DNA of 64,000 nucleotides, taken from the NCBI GenBank assembly GCA_010909165.1, contig VJWM01000011.1, positions 1,240,001-1,304,000 on the forward strand. Reading direction: 5' to 3'. A program made the position numbers and the translations under genes. This DNA is from Anthoceros angustus. Taxonomy: Eukaryota > Streptophyta > Anthocerotopsida > Anthocerotales > Anthocerotaceae. The notes beneath the pieces are model-generated. The model made no database searches. It saw only the letters and a list, made by a program, of their open reading frames with translations, and was not told where the DNA came from. Of this stretch, positions 24,564-33,829 are shown in pieces. Positions within the stretch are counted from its first letter, which is position 1, and every line of letters begins with the position of its first letter.

Positions 24564-25056
24564 GTGCGAATGAGGGGAGGTGGTGGGTATGGCGGCCGTT
24601 TGGTTTTCTGGAGTGTGGTTCAATGCAAACTCAGCTACTGCAGCCCTCTGCAAGAATGGTGTAGAGGTTTATCATCTGTGCAGGGGGCGGTTGTGTCGAC
24701 GAGACGTCCCGGTGAGTGCTTTCGTATCGGACTAGCTTCACTCTCTTCCTGCTTTACATCTAAGATCTTAATGTTGTCTTGCAGCACGGGATGAATCATG
24801 GGTTAAGCTAACGGATACTTCACCATGGTGGGACAGCAATAGCCATCTGGGTTCTCTTCCCAGTTCAACAAGGGAGGGTTATTGGCTGGAGAGGCCACCA
24901 AAAGTTGGCGCGGGCGAATTGTCAAACCTTGGCACAGTACATCCTGTTTCCCACCTTCCAGGATCACTAGGTGTTGTCACTACTGGAAGGTACTCCGGTT
25001 CCAAAGAGATGGCTTTGGTTCTTCGATCTGTAAACGTTAACGCTTCCTGGTTGTGA
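24564..25056 (+). other. Possible two-exon coding fragment upstream of PPR gene
   Basis: A plus-strand frame through GGGGYGGRLVFW...VQGAVVSTRRP reaches a good donor (CCCG|GTGAGT at about 24711). From the acceptor TCTTGCAG (about 24784) it continues in phase as ARDESWVKLTDTSPWW and on to a TGA at 25054. The splice signals and phases agree, but no family is recognised, no clear start codon is present, and the fragment lies in the space between a pseudogene and the PPR gene. It could be an unknown gene, a 5' leader exon, or chance. Confidence 0.25.
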
Positions 25057-25092
25057 CAGTCTTGGGCACTATGCAGGGCGAGACAGAGCTTT

Positions 25093-27519
25093 TTGGAAGT
25101 AAAGAGCTGGACCAGGCTTTTGGAGAAGGGACAGCTCAGTGATGCATATCGAGCACTTAAACTTCTGGTACAACAAGGATGCCAACCTTCAGCGTACATG
25201 TTCTACGTTCTTCTCAGAGGGTGCGTGAAGAACCGCAATCTGGCTGTTGGTAGGGATGTCCATTCCCTTGCTCTTAGATGTGGGTATGAGTCAAACTCCT
25301 TGTTGGCTACTCATATCATCCGCATGTATGCTTCTCTTGGGAGCCTGCCAGAAGCGAGTCAGGTGTTTTGCAAGTTGGCTGCACCGAACAACTTTGCGTG
25401 GGCTTCTATAATGTTGGCCCATGCAGAACATGGCCAGCCTGAGCAGGCTATCAGATTGTATGCACGAATGCGGCGATCCACTCTGAAGCCAGACAGTTAT
25501 GTGTTCGTCGCAGTTCTCAAGGCGTGTGCCTGTTCATCTGATTTATCTTCTGGACGGCAGGTCCATTCTGATATTGTCGAGAGCGATGTTGAGCCTAATT
25601 TGTTTGTTGAAAATACTCTGCTGGATATGTATTCCAAGTGCGGAAGCTTGGAGGATGCTCGCAGAGTGTTTGATAATATGCAGAACAAAAGTGTAGTGAC
25701 GTGGACTGCCATGATAGCAGCATATGCTCAGCGTGGGCTGGGTCATAAGGCCCTTGATCTCTATTCAAGTATGCGGAAGGATGGCGTGAATTTAGCTGAT
25801 AGCGTCACCTTTGTTTGTCTGCTGAAAGCATGTGCCAGCCTTGGAGCTATACATGAAGGCAAGCAACTTCATGTCCATATTCGGGAAAAGGGATTGGAAA
25901 CACATTGGGCTGTTGGCAACAGCCTGGTGGACATGTATGCAAAATGTGGGAGCTTAGAGGATGCCCGTGGAATTTTTGATAATTTGCAGAGGCGAGATGT
26001 GGTATCCTGGAATACAATGATAGCAGGCTACACTCAACATGGCCTTGGTGCAGAAGCCCTTAAGCTTTATGCTGGGATGCTTAAGGAGGGCATCAGCCTG
26101 GCTGATCCGGTCACCTTCGTATGTCTACTGAGGGCATGTTCCAGCACTGGGGCCATACATGAGGGCAAGCAACTCCACAGCCAAATTCAGCAACAAGGAC
26201 TTGAACTAGATCTGATTGTTGGCAACAGCCTGATATACATGTTCATGAAGTGTGGCAGCCTGGAGGATGCGCTAAGCGTGTTCGAAAGGTTGCCCACAAG
26301 AGATGTCGTGACATGGACAAGTATGATAGCAGGATACACCCAGCACGGACTTGCTCAGGAGGCTCTCAGTCTTTGTGCAAGGATGCAGAAAGAGGGTTTG
26401 ACTCCAGCCAATCACGTAACATATGTCTGCCTGCTTAAAGCATGTGCCAGTGTTGGAGCATTGCGAGAGGGCCGAGAACTGCATTCCAAGATTCTGGAGA
26501 GGGGACTGGAAGCAGAGGTTGTTGTTGGCAACAGCCTGGTGGACATGTATGCAAAATGCGGGAGGCTAGAGGATGCTCAAAACGTTTTTGACAGATTGCC
26601 TACCAGGAATGTGGTGACATGGAATGCACTCTTGAATGGCTATGGGCAACATAATGATTGTGGGATGGCTGTGCATTGTTTTGCAAAGATGCAGGAGTGT
26701 GAGGTGGAGCCAGATGCTACTACCTTCATCAGCCTTTTGGTGGCATGCAGTCACGAGGGACTGGTGAAAGAGGGTCAAGGGTATTTCGAGTCCATGGTTG
26801 AAGACCATGGCATCAAGCCCACGATCGAACATTATGCTTGCCTGGTTGATCTCCTGGGGCGAGCTGGTCGCCTAGATGAGGCCGAGAATTTGGTGCGCAG
26901 CATGCCACTTGAAGACGATGGTGTAGTTTGGACATCTCTGTTGAGTGCGTGCAGCAACCATGGTGATATTGCCCGAGCAAGTCGATGTTTTGATCGTATT
27001 ATTGCCTTCCGTCCTCAACAGGCATCTGCTTACGCGCTTATGTGTAGCATCTATGCCGATGCTGGACAGTGGGGGCATGTTGAAAGCGTGGAGAGATTGA
27101 GAAAATCCATGGGCGCTCAGAAGAAGCCTGCAAGGGCCTGGATTGAGGTGAACAGCAAGGTGCACTCGTTTGATGTCGGAGAAGACAGGGATGACACTTC
27201 CCTCAAACTAAGAAGCATAAACTTGCGAAAGGAGGGTGGTTATTCGCCGCACACAGAATTAATGCTGAAGCCTGTCTCCGACAAGGAGAAGGAAGATAAT
27301 CTGTGTGGTCATGCTGAGAAACTAGCTTTAGCATATGGTCTTCTCAACACTCCAGAAGGCACAAGTTTAGTGGTAACGAAAAATCTCCGCATGTGCAATG
27401 ACTGCCACAGTGGAACCAAGCTTCTGTCCAGGATTGAGAAACGAGAAATTACAGTGAGGGATGCCCACCGGGTACATCATTTCAGGGATGGGTTCTGCTC
27501 GTGTGGAGATTCCATATAA
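25093..27519 (+). CDS. PLS-class PPR protein with E, E+ and DYW-type domain
   Basis: One uninterrupted frame of about 808 codons. About fifteen pentatricopeptide motifs fill residues ~35-600 (repeated VVGNSLVDMYAKCGSLEDA, RDVVSWNTMIAGYTQHG and similar). The E/E+ region follows (VVWTSLLSACSNHGDIARA; KKPARAWIEVNSKVHSFDVG), then a DYW-type cytidine deaminase domain. This contains the PG-box region (GGYSPHTE), the HAE zinc motif (about residue 740) and CNDC (about 768-771). Such proteins bind organelle RNA and edit C to U in plastids or mitochondria. The C terminus is GFCSCGDSI, so the canonical Asp-Tyr-Trp triplet is replaced. The start is unsolved: position 25093 is TTG, the frame is open back to a TGA at 25054-25056, and the first in-frame ATG is at 25198 inside the array. 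An upstream exon joined at an AG near 25059 or 25076 and carrying a transit peptide is likely. The 3' end is certain. Confidence 0.9.
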   Translation: MEVKSWTRLLEKGQLSDAYRALKLLVQQGCQPSAYMFYVLLRGCVKNRNLAVGRDVHSLALRCGYESNSLLATHIIRMYASLGSLPEASQVFCKLAAPNNFAWASIMLAHAEHGQPEQAIRLYARMRRSTLKPDSYVFVAVLKACACSSDLSSGRQVHSDIVESDVEPNLFVENTLLDMYSKCGSLEDARRVFDNMQNKSVVTWTAMIAAYAQRGLGHKALDLYSSMRKDGVNLADSVTFVCLLKACASLGAIHEGKQLHVHIREKGLETHWAVGNSLVDMYAKCGSLEDARGIFDNLQRRDVVSWNTMIAGYTQHGLGAEALKLYAGMLKEGISLADPVTFVCLLRACSSTGAIHEGKQLHSQIQQQGLELDLIVGNSLIYMFMKCGSLEDALSVFERLPTRDVVTWTSMIAGYTQHGLAQEALSLCARMQKEGLTPANHVTYVCLLKACASVGALREGRELHSKILERGLEAEVVVGNSLVDMYAKCGRLEDAQNVFDRLPTRNVVTWNALLNGYGQHNDCGMAVHCFAKMQECEVEPDATTFISLLVACSHEGLVKEGQGYFESMVEDHGIKPTIEHYACLVDLLGRAGRLDEAENLVRSMPLEDDGVVWTSLLSACSNHGDIARASRCFDRIIAFRPQQASAYALMCSIYADAGQWGHVESVERLRKSMGAQKKPARAWIEVNSKVHSFDVGEDRDDTSLKLRSINLRKEGGYSPHTELMLKPVSDKEKEDNLCGHAEKLALAYGLLNTPEGTSLVVTKNLRMCNDCHSGTKLLSRIEKREITVRDAHRVHHFRDGFCSCGDSI

Positions 27520-28099
27520 CTCTGCTGCCTTGCACTTTCTCAGCACTTGGACAGAATGACTGCTGTCTCTCTCGGGTCTTTCCTCAAACGTTTGAGAGCA
27601 AGCAGAGTTGGCAAGTTTCATAGCTTCTCTCATCGGAATATCTAAGAGAGTGCAGACCAGAGCAGACTTGCCAGTCCATCTGAAAGTTCCCAGCCGGGGC
27701 TACGCACCAGAAGCCAACAAATTTATCTCAGACTTGGAGTACCTGCAAATCGCTGGTATGCATCTCTTCTTACTCGCACTTGTTTCTGTACTGTGATCCG
27801 TGACCTTGCAACAACGTCCTTTGTCTGAGCAATGTCCATGCAAGAAGCAGACCAACTTAAAGCGATTTCTTGGTGTCGGCTACAGCTTTGTAGAGATGGC
27901 CCAACCTCACAGGCCTTTCTGAGCAGCTCAAAGCTCTCTGAACCGGTAGCACATCAATCATCTGCATCAATGCCTCACACATACAGCTGTGGAAAGCGGG
28001 GCAACTGTCAAGAACGGATGTGGCTCGTGCCACGTGATTAGCAGAAACCTGGAGGCATTATCTATTGCGCCTGTCGCTGACAACGTAGAGTTGGTCAAG
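27520..28099. other. 3' flank of the PPR gene
   Basis: Mostly PPR 3' UTR and spacer. A plus-strand frame at 27608-27796 contains RGYAPEANKFISDLEYL, which faintly resembles the GY.P....L segment ahead of DYW domains, but it is too short to call. Confidence 0.3.
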
Positions 28100-28330
28100 A
28101 ATGAACACACCAAGGAGTCACCTCAGCTAAGTATCCGCTCATGTTTACCAGGCTGTTGGCCACAAACCTATCCGGTTGATGTCCTTGCTCCTTAACTTTT
28201 GTACGTAGCTGCTCCCCCACAAGTAATAAAGCACAAAAATATCCACTGTACCTACCAGTGCTTCCATTCCGACTGATGAACACGACAGATATGTGATGAC
28301 GTCAGGCTCTTGGCTTGCCACCATCACTCA
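28100..28330 (-). pseudogene. Short PPR remnant
   Basis: Minus-strand frames contain PDVITYLSC and then, in another phase, LRTKVKEQGHQPDRFVANSLVNM. The second piece matches the 'lh..i...g...d..v.nslvnmy' consensus of PLS-type PPR motifs. The two are in different frames, and nothing before or after is recognisable. It is a fragment of another member of the PPR family, opposite in orientation to the intact gene next to it. Confidence 0.55.
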
Positions 28331-28689
28331 CCTTCTTCTTGTCACTCTCTGATTTTATGCCCGAAATTACAGTAGATTATATCTGTTTTCGTTTTTTGGA
28401 CAAACTGTCATTATCCATCCCAACTACCACGTCCTGAGGAGAAGAGTGGAACACTTCTTTGAAGATCGACGTTGCCAACTGGGTGTCTCTCGCAAAGATA
28501 ATCTTTTGAGATAGCATGTGCTATCTTCGCTTGAATTGTACTGTGCACTGTCCCAACCTCATATTGTTCATACTTGAATCATCCCAGCTAGTCGTTGCAG
28601 TATATGGCATGGAGAACTGCGTTCAACATGGTCCGGACTTCTGTTGCAGCCCCGTCGGCACATAATACGTTTAATTTGTCCAAAAAGGA
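28331..28689. other. Intergenic DNA, nothing recognised
   Basis: No open frame, RNA or repeat is recognised between the PPR remnant and the truncated LINE copy. Confidence 0.35.
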
Positions 28690-29198
28690 AGAATTTCTGG
28701 TCCTAGTAATGATATTGTTGTGGCTGTAAAGGAGTTTCTCAATAGGCTAGAGGTCGATGTGGTCGTTCCTCGAGCCTTCTGGCTTAGAAAGGATCTTGGT
28801 AGAGAGCGCATATTGATTATGACTTTTCACTCTATGGATGATCGCCTCCAGGTTATGAAGGCTAGGTGTATGTTACGGACAACTCAATTATATATCAATG
28901 AGGATCATACACCATTGCAATGGAAGATTAAGAAGAAGAAGTTACCCACTTTCAAAGCAGTTCGTGCTGCAAGTCAAGTGGCTTTCTTTCGTGGGGATGA
29001 ATTGGTTGTGTTTGGCCCTCGTTCACGCAATTTCATTGACACAGTTGATTGATTGAAGATTATTTTTCTTATTTAAATTTTACCTTACATTAGTCCAGAC
29101 TATTTTACCACAATTTATGTAGTTATCATATTTCAATCCCATGACGGAAATCCGTCCTTAGTGGACTTAAATAAAATTCTTCTTCTTCTTCTTTTAAG
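28690..29198 (+). mobile_element. 5'-truncated L1-like LINE, ORF1 end and 3' tail
   Basis: This copy begins within ORF1 and is nearly the same as 35990-36490. It encodes EFLNRLEVDVVVPR, RERILIM-FH, LYINEDHTPLQWKIKKKK and VAFFRGDELVVFGPRS, then a TGA at about 29052. The pattern matches the C-terminal domain of L1 ORF1 proteins. About 90 bp of 3' UTR follows, then a hairpin (GACGGAAATCCGTC, 29143-29156), TCCTTAGTGGAC, AATAAAATTC and a TTC tail ending at about 29196. No ORF2 lies between ORF1 and the tail. Truncation at the 5' end and a tail at the 3' end are typical of LINE target-primed insertion. Confidence 0.8.
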
Positions 29199-29390
29199 CT
29201 CATGTATCTACTTCTGATAAGTTTTCCTTAGCTTCTGATCAGTTTCCGTTAGTGCTTTAAGCTCTTTTACCTGCTTCTTCTTGTTGTGACCACTACTTTT
29301 ACTTCATGTCTAACAAGTCCAACCGGGCGTGTGATCTCGTTATTTCTGATGCGGCTCCAGCTGGTAATCCGCTTGGGAAATGGATTCAGT
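29199..29390. other. Spacer between LINE copy and LEA upstream repeat
   Basis: Short AT-rich sequence rich in CTTCTG and TTCTTCTTG; it may be the eroded continuation of the LINE tail. No gene. Confidence 0.3.
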
Positions 29391-29557
29391 AGCAGAAATA
29401 CATCGCACATGAGCGTCTGCGACTTAGCTCTTCTTACAGGAGGTGCTTTATCTTATCGGGTAAAGAAGAAATGTAGTAAATACATCGCACATGAGCGTCT
29501 GCCACTTAGCTGCTTCTTACAGGAGGTGCTTTATCTTATCGGGTAAAGAAGAAATGC
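29391..29557. repeat. About 82-bp tandem duplication upstream of LEA gene
   Basis: Two nearly identical copies: ATACATCGCACATGAGCGTC...ACAGGAGGTGCTTTATC...GGTAAAGAAGAAATG. They differ by a few bases. They lie 260-430 bp upstream of the LEA start codon, so they are in the promoter region, but no known regulatory element is evident in the unit. Confidence 0.8.
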
Positions 29558-29654
29558 AGTGAGACAGGTGTCAAGGTGACGAGGCTTCAATGCAGACTCG
29601 ACACGTAGAGCTGGGCTTGACAGGGTACCCCATTCACCTTCGATGGATGGCAGT

Positions 29655-29664
29655 CGCTATAAAT
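29655..29664 (+). promoter_or_regulatory. TATA box of the LEA gene
   Basis: CGCTATAAAT lies about 155 bp upstream of the LEA ATG in otherwise GC-rich DNA and is the only good TATA box here. An ACGT core (GACACGTAG, about 29598) 55 bp further upstream resembles part of an ABA-responsive element, which would fit an LEA gene. Confidence 0.5.
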
Positions 29665-29817
29665 TTCCCGGGCTGGAGCGCCCTCTCATCGCACTCAGTG
29701 TCGTCAAGCTCCTGCCTCGAATTCGATTCCAGACTCCAGAACCTCAGCTTCCAGAAGTGCAGCTAGCGCAGATCTCCCGCCTCCTTTTGCAGGCTTCGTC
29801 GAGTTCTTTCGAGCGCC

Positions 29818-30221
29818 ATGGCGGAACAGTTCCAGCAGACCAAGGATGCCGCTGCCCGCAAGGCGGACGAGACAGCCCAGTTCGGGCAAGAGAAGGCTGG
29901 AGAGGCCCAGTACCACGCCCAGGGCGTGGGCGAGACGGCCAGGGACAAGGCCAACGAGACGGGCGAGGCCGGGAAGGGCGCCTTGGAGCAGACCAAGGAG
30001 GGCACTGCCGATGCCGCGAGCAATGTCCAGGCCAAGGCTGTGGAGGCAAAGGACAAGGCCGGCAACGTCATCAACCAGGTCTCTCCTTTCTCCTGCCAGG
30101 CTTGAATTATGCTGCTCTTTTCTGCTCTCGAGATGTATGTCGTGCTCACTTCGAGATGCATCTTGTGTCTGCATTACAGGCTACCGAGAACATCAAGAAC
30201 GCTTTCTCCGGAAACAAGTGA
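29818..30221 (+). CDS. Small LEA-like protein (group 3 / LEA_4 type)
   Basis: Two exons, 29818-30078 and 30180-30221, joined across a 101-bp GT..AG intron in phase 0, give 100 residues. The protein is highly hydrophilic, has no signal peptide, and is made of amphipathic 11-residue-like segments rich in Ala, Lys, Glu, Gln and Gly (AAARKADETAQFGQEKAGEA, GALEQTKEGTADAASN, AVEAKDKAGNVINQ). It ends ATENIKNAFSGNK. This composition is typical of late-embryogenesis-abundant and KIN/COR-type cytosolic protectants, which fold into helices on drying. The intron is needed: without it the frame runs to a stop after VSPFSCQA. The 3' UTR contains a small tandem repeat (CTGAGATGGGGTAACC twice, about 30378-30415), and part of this UTR recurs at 39085-39225. 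Confidence 0.85.
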
Positions 30222-30649
30222 GTTTCCCGCAAGGACGTCTGTCTTGCGGACTGCGGCGGTCGGAGGTCGGGCTGGCGCACATGTACCATGGCTTAGTGTG
30301 CAGAACTTTGTAGCATGGTCAGTTTATGTTACATATCCAAGTGGTTCTTGTTAGGCAGAACACATGGCCTTGAGAACTGAGATGGGGTAACCCACTCAGG
30401 CTGAGATGGGGTAACCACTCAGGTGAGGTCGTTGTATTGTAATGACGTTGTGAACACTGTGGCGAGTCTTAATCCATTGTAAGCCTCCCCTCTTCAGGTC
30501 GTGGCTTTTGAATCATGGGGGAAAAGATGAATCATGCATAATTCAGTCGTGTTTGTGCACTGGCGGGCTAACGCCTAAACAATTCGATCTTCTTAGTGCA
30601 TCAGCCTTCTCCGATGCCGGAGATCAAATCCGGGTCACCAGGCGGGAAT
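30222..30649 (+). other. LEA 3' UTR and spacer
   Basis: Contains the LEA 3' UTR, with the short GATGGGGTAACC duplication, and a segment (30360-30490) that is repeated at 39.1 kb. No further gene. Confidence 0.4.
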
Positions 30650-31160
30650 ACTCACCACTATACTACAACAACAACAATCACCACTATACTACAACAACAA
30701 CAACAACTTTGATTATGTCCACTAAGGATGGAAGAACCATTATGGAACAGAGATAGTATTGCGTAAAAGAGATTTAAAAATCGAGTACACTTACGTATGT
30801 CTGAACTAGAGAAGCAGTACCTGTATGAGGGAAGAGAAAAGAAGGTGAAGACTACGAGGAGTCCAACAAGGACTGCCGAAGATCAAGAAGCTCAGAGAGA
30901 CATAGTCCAGAGAGCCTAGGAATGTGGAAAGAGAAAAATCTGGCAAGGCCGCACACTCAAAAAGAAGAGAGTAACGAGACCGAATATCGGCATAGGCAGA
31001 ACAATAAAAGAGGAAGTATGATTCAGATTCAGGATCCAAGGAGCAAAGCTTGCAGATCCTATCATCTTGGGGAGGGGTAGGCTTGAGCCAACGGTCGGTC
31101 TCAATCCGGAGGTGGTGGGAGCTAACACGAAATTGACCTATGAATGTGCGGAGTTTGAAG
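30650..31160 (-). mobile_element. LINE ORF2 3' end with (TTG)n tail
   Basis: On the minus strand one open frame reads FRVSSHHLRIETDRWLKP, DDRICKLCSLDPESESYFLFYC and AYADIRSRYSLLF from about 31140 to 30960. It then runs on to a stop near 30806. SSHxLRIE...RW...RxCxxC......E.YFLFxC.AY..IR is the conserved end of plant L1-type ORF2, after the reverse transcriptase, with its Cys/His cluster. About 80 bp of 3' UTR follows, then TCCTTAGTGGAC(ATAATCAAAG) and a (TTG)n tail at about 30656-30706. The piece is 5' truncated; the endonuclease and RT domains are missing. The TCCTTAGTGGAC motif is the same one that ends the ORF1-only LINE copies and the short elements nearby. Confidence 0.75.
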
Positions 31161-31708
31161 GAAAGGGGGGAACTGAGGTAGCGGGGCAGGGTAGGAAATT
31201 TACCAGAGGGAGGATTACTACAACAAGAACAACAAGAACAACTTTATTTACTTTACAACGACAACATATCCACCACTAAAAAATATTTGTTATTTATAAA
31301 AAACTTAACCCTTACCTCACTGCAACCATCCAACCAAGTCCCAAAAACCTACCAGCACCGGAAACTGCAGGCTTAGAAGGATGCAACAACTGGGTTGGAA
31401 AGATGTGGAGGTGAAAATTTGCAACCGACTCCTTGCCGGTTACACTAGTTTGTAAACACTTTCTTTGGGTCTTTGCTCCCAAGTTTCTTCTCTTTTCCTA
31501 GTTTCTCATCTTTTACTTCTCTTTTCTTGACCCTAGTTTCTTATTTTTTCCTGACCCAATTCTTAGAGGTGTATGCTTAAAACAAATGTGGGATTTCATA
31601 ATAGAGTAGAGCCAATTTTTCAGTCTACTAGATATTTGATAAACCCACATCACTAGTATTTAGGTCAAATCTATAATAACGGTTAAAATTTAATGCATTT
31701 ATGTATAT
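31161..31708. other. Spacer with a second CAA-rich tail
   Basis: At about 31210-31275 there is an AACAAGAACAAC run followed by a CTTTATT block and ATCCACCACTAA. This resembles an older copy of the tail at 30650-30730. Nothing else is recognised. Confidence 0.4.
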
Positions 31709-31776
31709 CTATCATGTCAGTCCCCTAACGAAAATTCCCCGTCCTTAGTGGACTTTAATATACTTCTTCTTCTTCT
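31709..31776 (+). mobile_element. Isolated LINE/SINE 3' end
   Basis: ATCATGTCAGTCCC, CGAAAATTCCCCGTCC, TTAGTGGACTTTAAT and a TTC tail occur in order. They match the last 65 bp of the LINE copies at 29.1 and 36.45 kb with scattered changes. Nothing upstream matches the LINE ORF1, so this is an extremely truncated insertion or an old one. Confidence 0.65.
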
Positions 31777-32025
31777 TGTAAACAAAAACTTGAGTGTGAA
31801 ATAGCTTAATATTGGTTGAAGATGGAATTCCAGCATGACCATTGTCACACAAGGAATTAAGTCATACTGGAAGAGTCCAAAATGTAGTCCCCCTATGCTT
31901 CAAGTGTTGTCACAAAACAACCATCCTAATACCATTTTACGATAGGCTGAGGCCCAACTTGGCAGCCACAACACACGGTTTTGAGGTAGTCAATAGTACT
32001 TCGATGTCCAATCTGGAAGTTGCAT

Positions 32026-32193
32026 AGAAGAAGAAGAAGAAGAATTTTATTTAAGTCCACTAAGGACGGATTTCCGTCATGGGACTTGGTACTTAACAAC
32101 TTGTATCATGGTGTGCCTAAGCTACTTGCAGCAAGGGCATCCACTCCCTTTAGGGACCCCATCTAAGTACCGATCTAAGCTCAGGATGCTTAC
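32026..32193 (-). mobile_element. SINE-like element, 5S-like body and LINE-type tail (copy A)
   Basis: Read on the minus strand the element starts with GTAAGCATCCTGAGC. It continues through GATCGGTACTTAGATGGGG, a middle with CAAGTAGCTTAGGCACACC, and GTCCCATGACGGAAATCC, and ends TTAGTGGACTTAAATAAAAT plus a TTC tail at 32026-32040. The hairpin GACGGATTTCCGTC is at 32065-32078. It is about 165 bp with no coding capacity. The body resembles the inner promoter half of 5S rRNA and the tail is that of the LINE family nearby. It sits directly at the end of the duplicated TFIIB-like 3' flank. Confidence 0.7.
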
Positions 32194-32288
32194 TTCATAC
32201 TTCGAGTCCATGAAACTTTATTAGGGTGACCTAATGAATCTAACCAACAAATCTAAATGAATTCTAACTAATGAACCTTAAACATAAT

Positions 32289-33559
32289 CTAAGTAGAAGA
32301 CAAGTTCTCCAAGTTATAATTCATCTTCTTCCAAATCCATGGTGGAATTATCTTAGATGCATGCGGGTATAAATGCTTGTAAGTACTTCTGATTGTGGTA
32401 TCTGCCATACTGACCGCCTCAGCAATATCTTTCCGATTAAGTCGTTCCCCTGAAACTTGCGATATCATATAGATAACTGCACCCGTAACAGCTTTGTGGC
32501 TTTTTCGTATGTCAAGGTTATGCAAGACATATAGCAAAGCTTCATTCGTCGCTTTTGTAGTATCAGAATTCATGTTCAACTTTGTACAAACCCATAAGCT
32601 AAATTTTAGCATATCATCATATTGTTTCATGTTTTGAGGAGCTGAATCTTGAAAGCTCCTTGCTTTGATTTGTGTAATATGTTCTTGTGATTGTGCATGT
32701 TGTGGGCCAAGCTCATCTTTCGGTTGTGTCCGTGTCTGTGCCTGCACCAGGGCCAGGTCCTTTCCTTGTGCTTGTGCTTGTGCCTGTGCTTCTGCTTGTG
32801 CCTGTGCCTGTGCCTGTGCCTCCGCTAGGACCAGGGCTTGTGCTTGTGCTTGTGCTTGGGCCTGTGCCTGTGCATGTGCATGTGCTTGTGCTTGTGCGTT
32901 TGCCCGTGCCTGGGCCTGTGCCGCACTTAGGTCGACCCTTTTTTCTTTCTCTAGATCCGCTTTTAAGGTCCTTTCCAATTGTTTTGCCAACCGTCCAACG
33001 TCCTCCTTTCTTATATTGCTATGGGAGTATTGGCTAATTTCTTGAAAACTTGAGGAGCCTTTTTCTCGTTTAGTAAATAAATAATAACACGCACAAATTG
33101 ACTTGATCCTTTGTTGTTCAATTTTTTGAAAAAACTCAATGCCAAATGTTGAATGCTGGTTGTCAATTGCAAATTTCCGGCAAGTGTTTCAATAAGATTA
33201 GCGGCCTCGTCCAAGCCTTTGTGAGGATCGCGATCAAACTTTTGATGCAGCCTCATTGATAATTTTTGAAGTGTTTCGCCCTCAGCACTTGCGCCCCTAA
33301 TATCTAAGCAAGTTGTTAAATGTCCTCCGTTTTCGAGCACATCATTAGTAGGAATCCCCACGCGTTCGTCTGAAGAACCGTGTTCACCATTGTTGAAGTT
33401 CCTCCATTCAGCCCTTGGGTCAATGTAATGGTCTTCGTTTACTAAGCCGCATTCGGTACACACAATGTCTCCAGTATTAGAATCCTCGAACATGTAAGTG
33501 GCCATTTTGCATTCTTTACATTGTCCATCTTTGTGCTCTTCATAGACTCTCGGCCACAT
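32289..33559 (-). pseudogene. TFIIB-like gene with Ala/Gln-rich insert, one frameshift
   Basis: From the ATG at 33559 the frame encodes a TFIIB-type zinc ribbon (Cys14, Cys17, Cys34, Cys37; DGQCKEC...DIVCTECG), DPRAEWRNF, and the start of the first cyclin fold ([16 protein letters not shown]...[11 protein letters not shown]). Near 33060 the frame must change by one base to continue as [38 protein letters not shown] long Ala/Gln-rich stretch (about 70 residues, mostly AQ pairs, 32940-32720) follows. The second cyclin fold comes last ([59 protein letters not shown]), ending at 32289. The plus-strand copy at 8.8-9.9 kb has the same frame change, so it is not a private error. The first fold also lacks about 15-20 residues that TFIIBs normally have just before this point. 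Most likely a pseudogene; an unusual intron or a sequencing problem is less likely. Confidence 0.75.
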
Positions 33560-33829
33560 TTTGTACGCACGTATGGTCCTCTTTTTGAGATTTAATAATA
33601 TATCAAGTCACAGGTCTGCGCATTTTTTATGCAAAATAGCCAGCGTTAGAGACTCTTAAGCTATATATATCACGTCAGGTAACATAAAGTTAACTGTATT
33701 AGCATCAATCTATACATGGAGTGAATCAAGCAAGTTACAAATCATGCTAGCATAGCATCTATAAGTCTAACATACCTCAATAAGTTGGATGTGGTGTTTG
33801 TGGCACAACTCAAAAATGAAGAGTGCTAA
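33560..33829. other. Upstream flank of TFIIB-like copy
   Basis: AT-rich, no recognised elements beyond a possible promoter region for the minus-strand TFIIB-like sequence. Confidence 0.35.
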
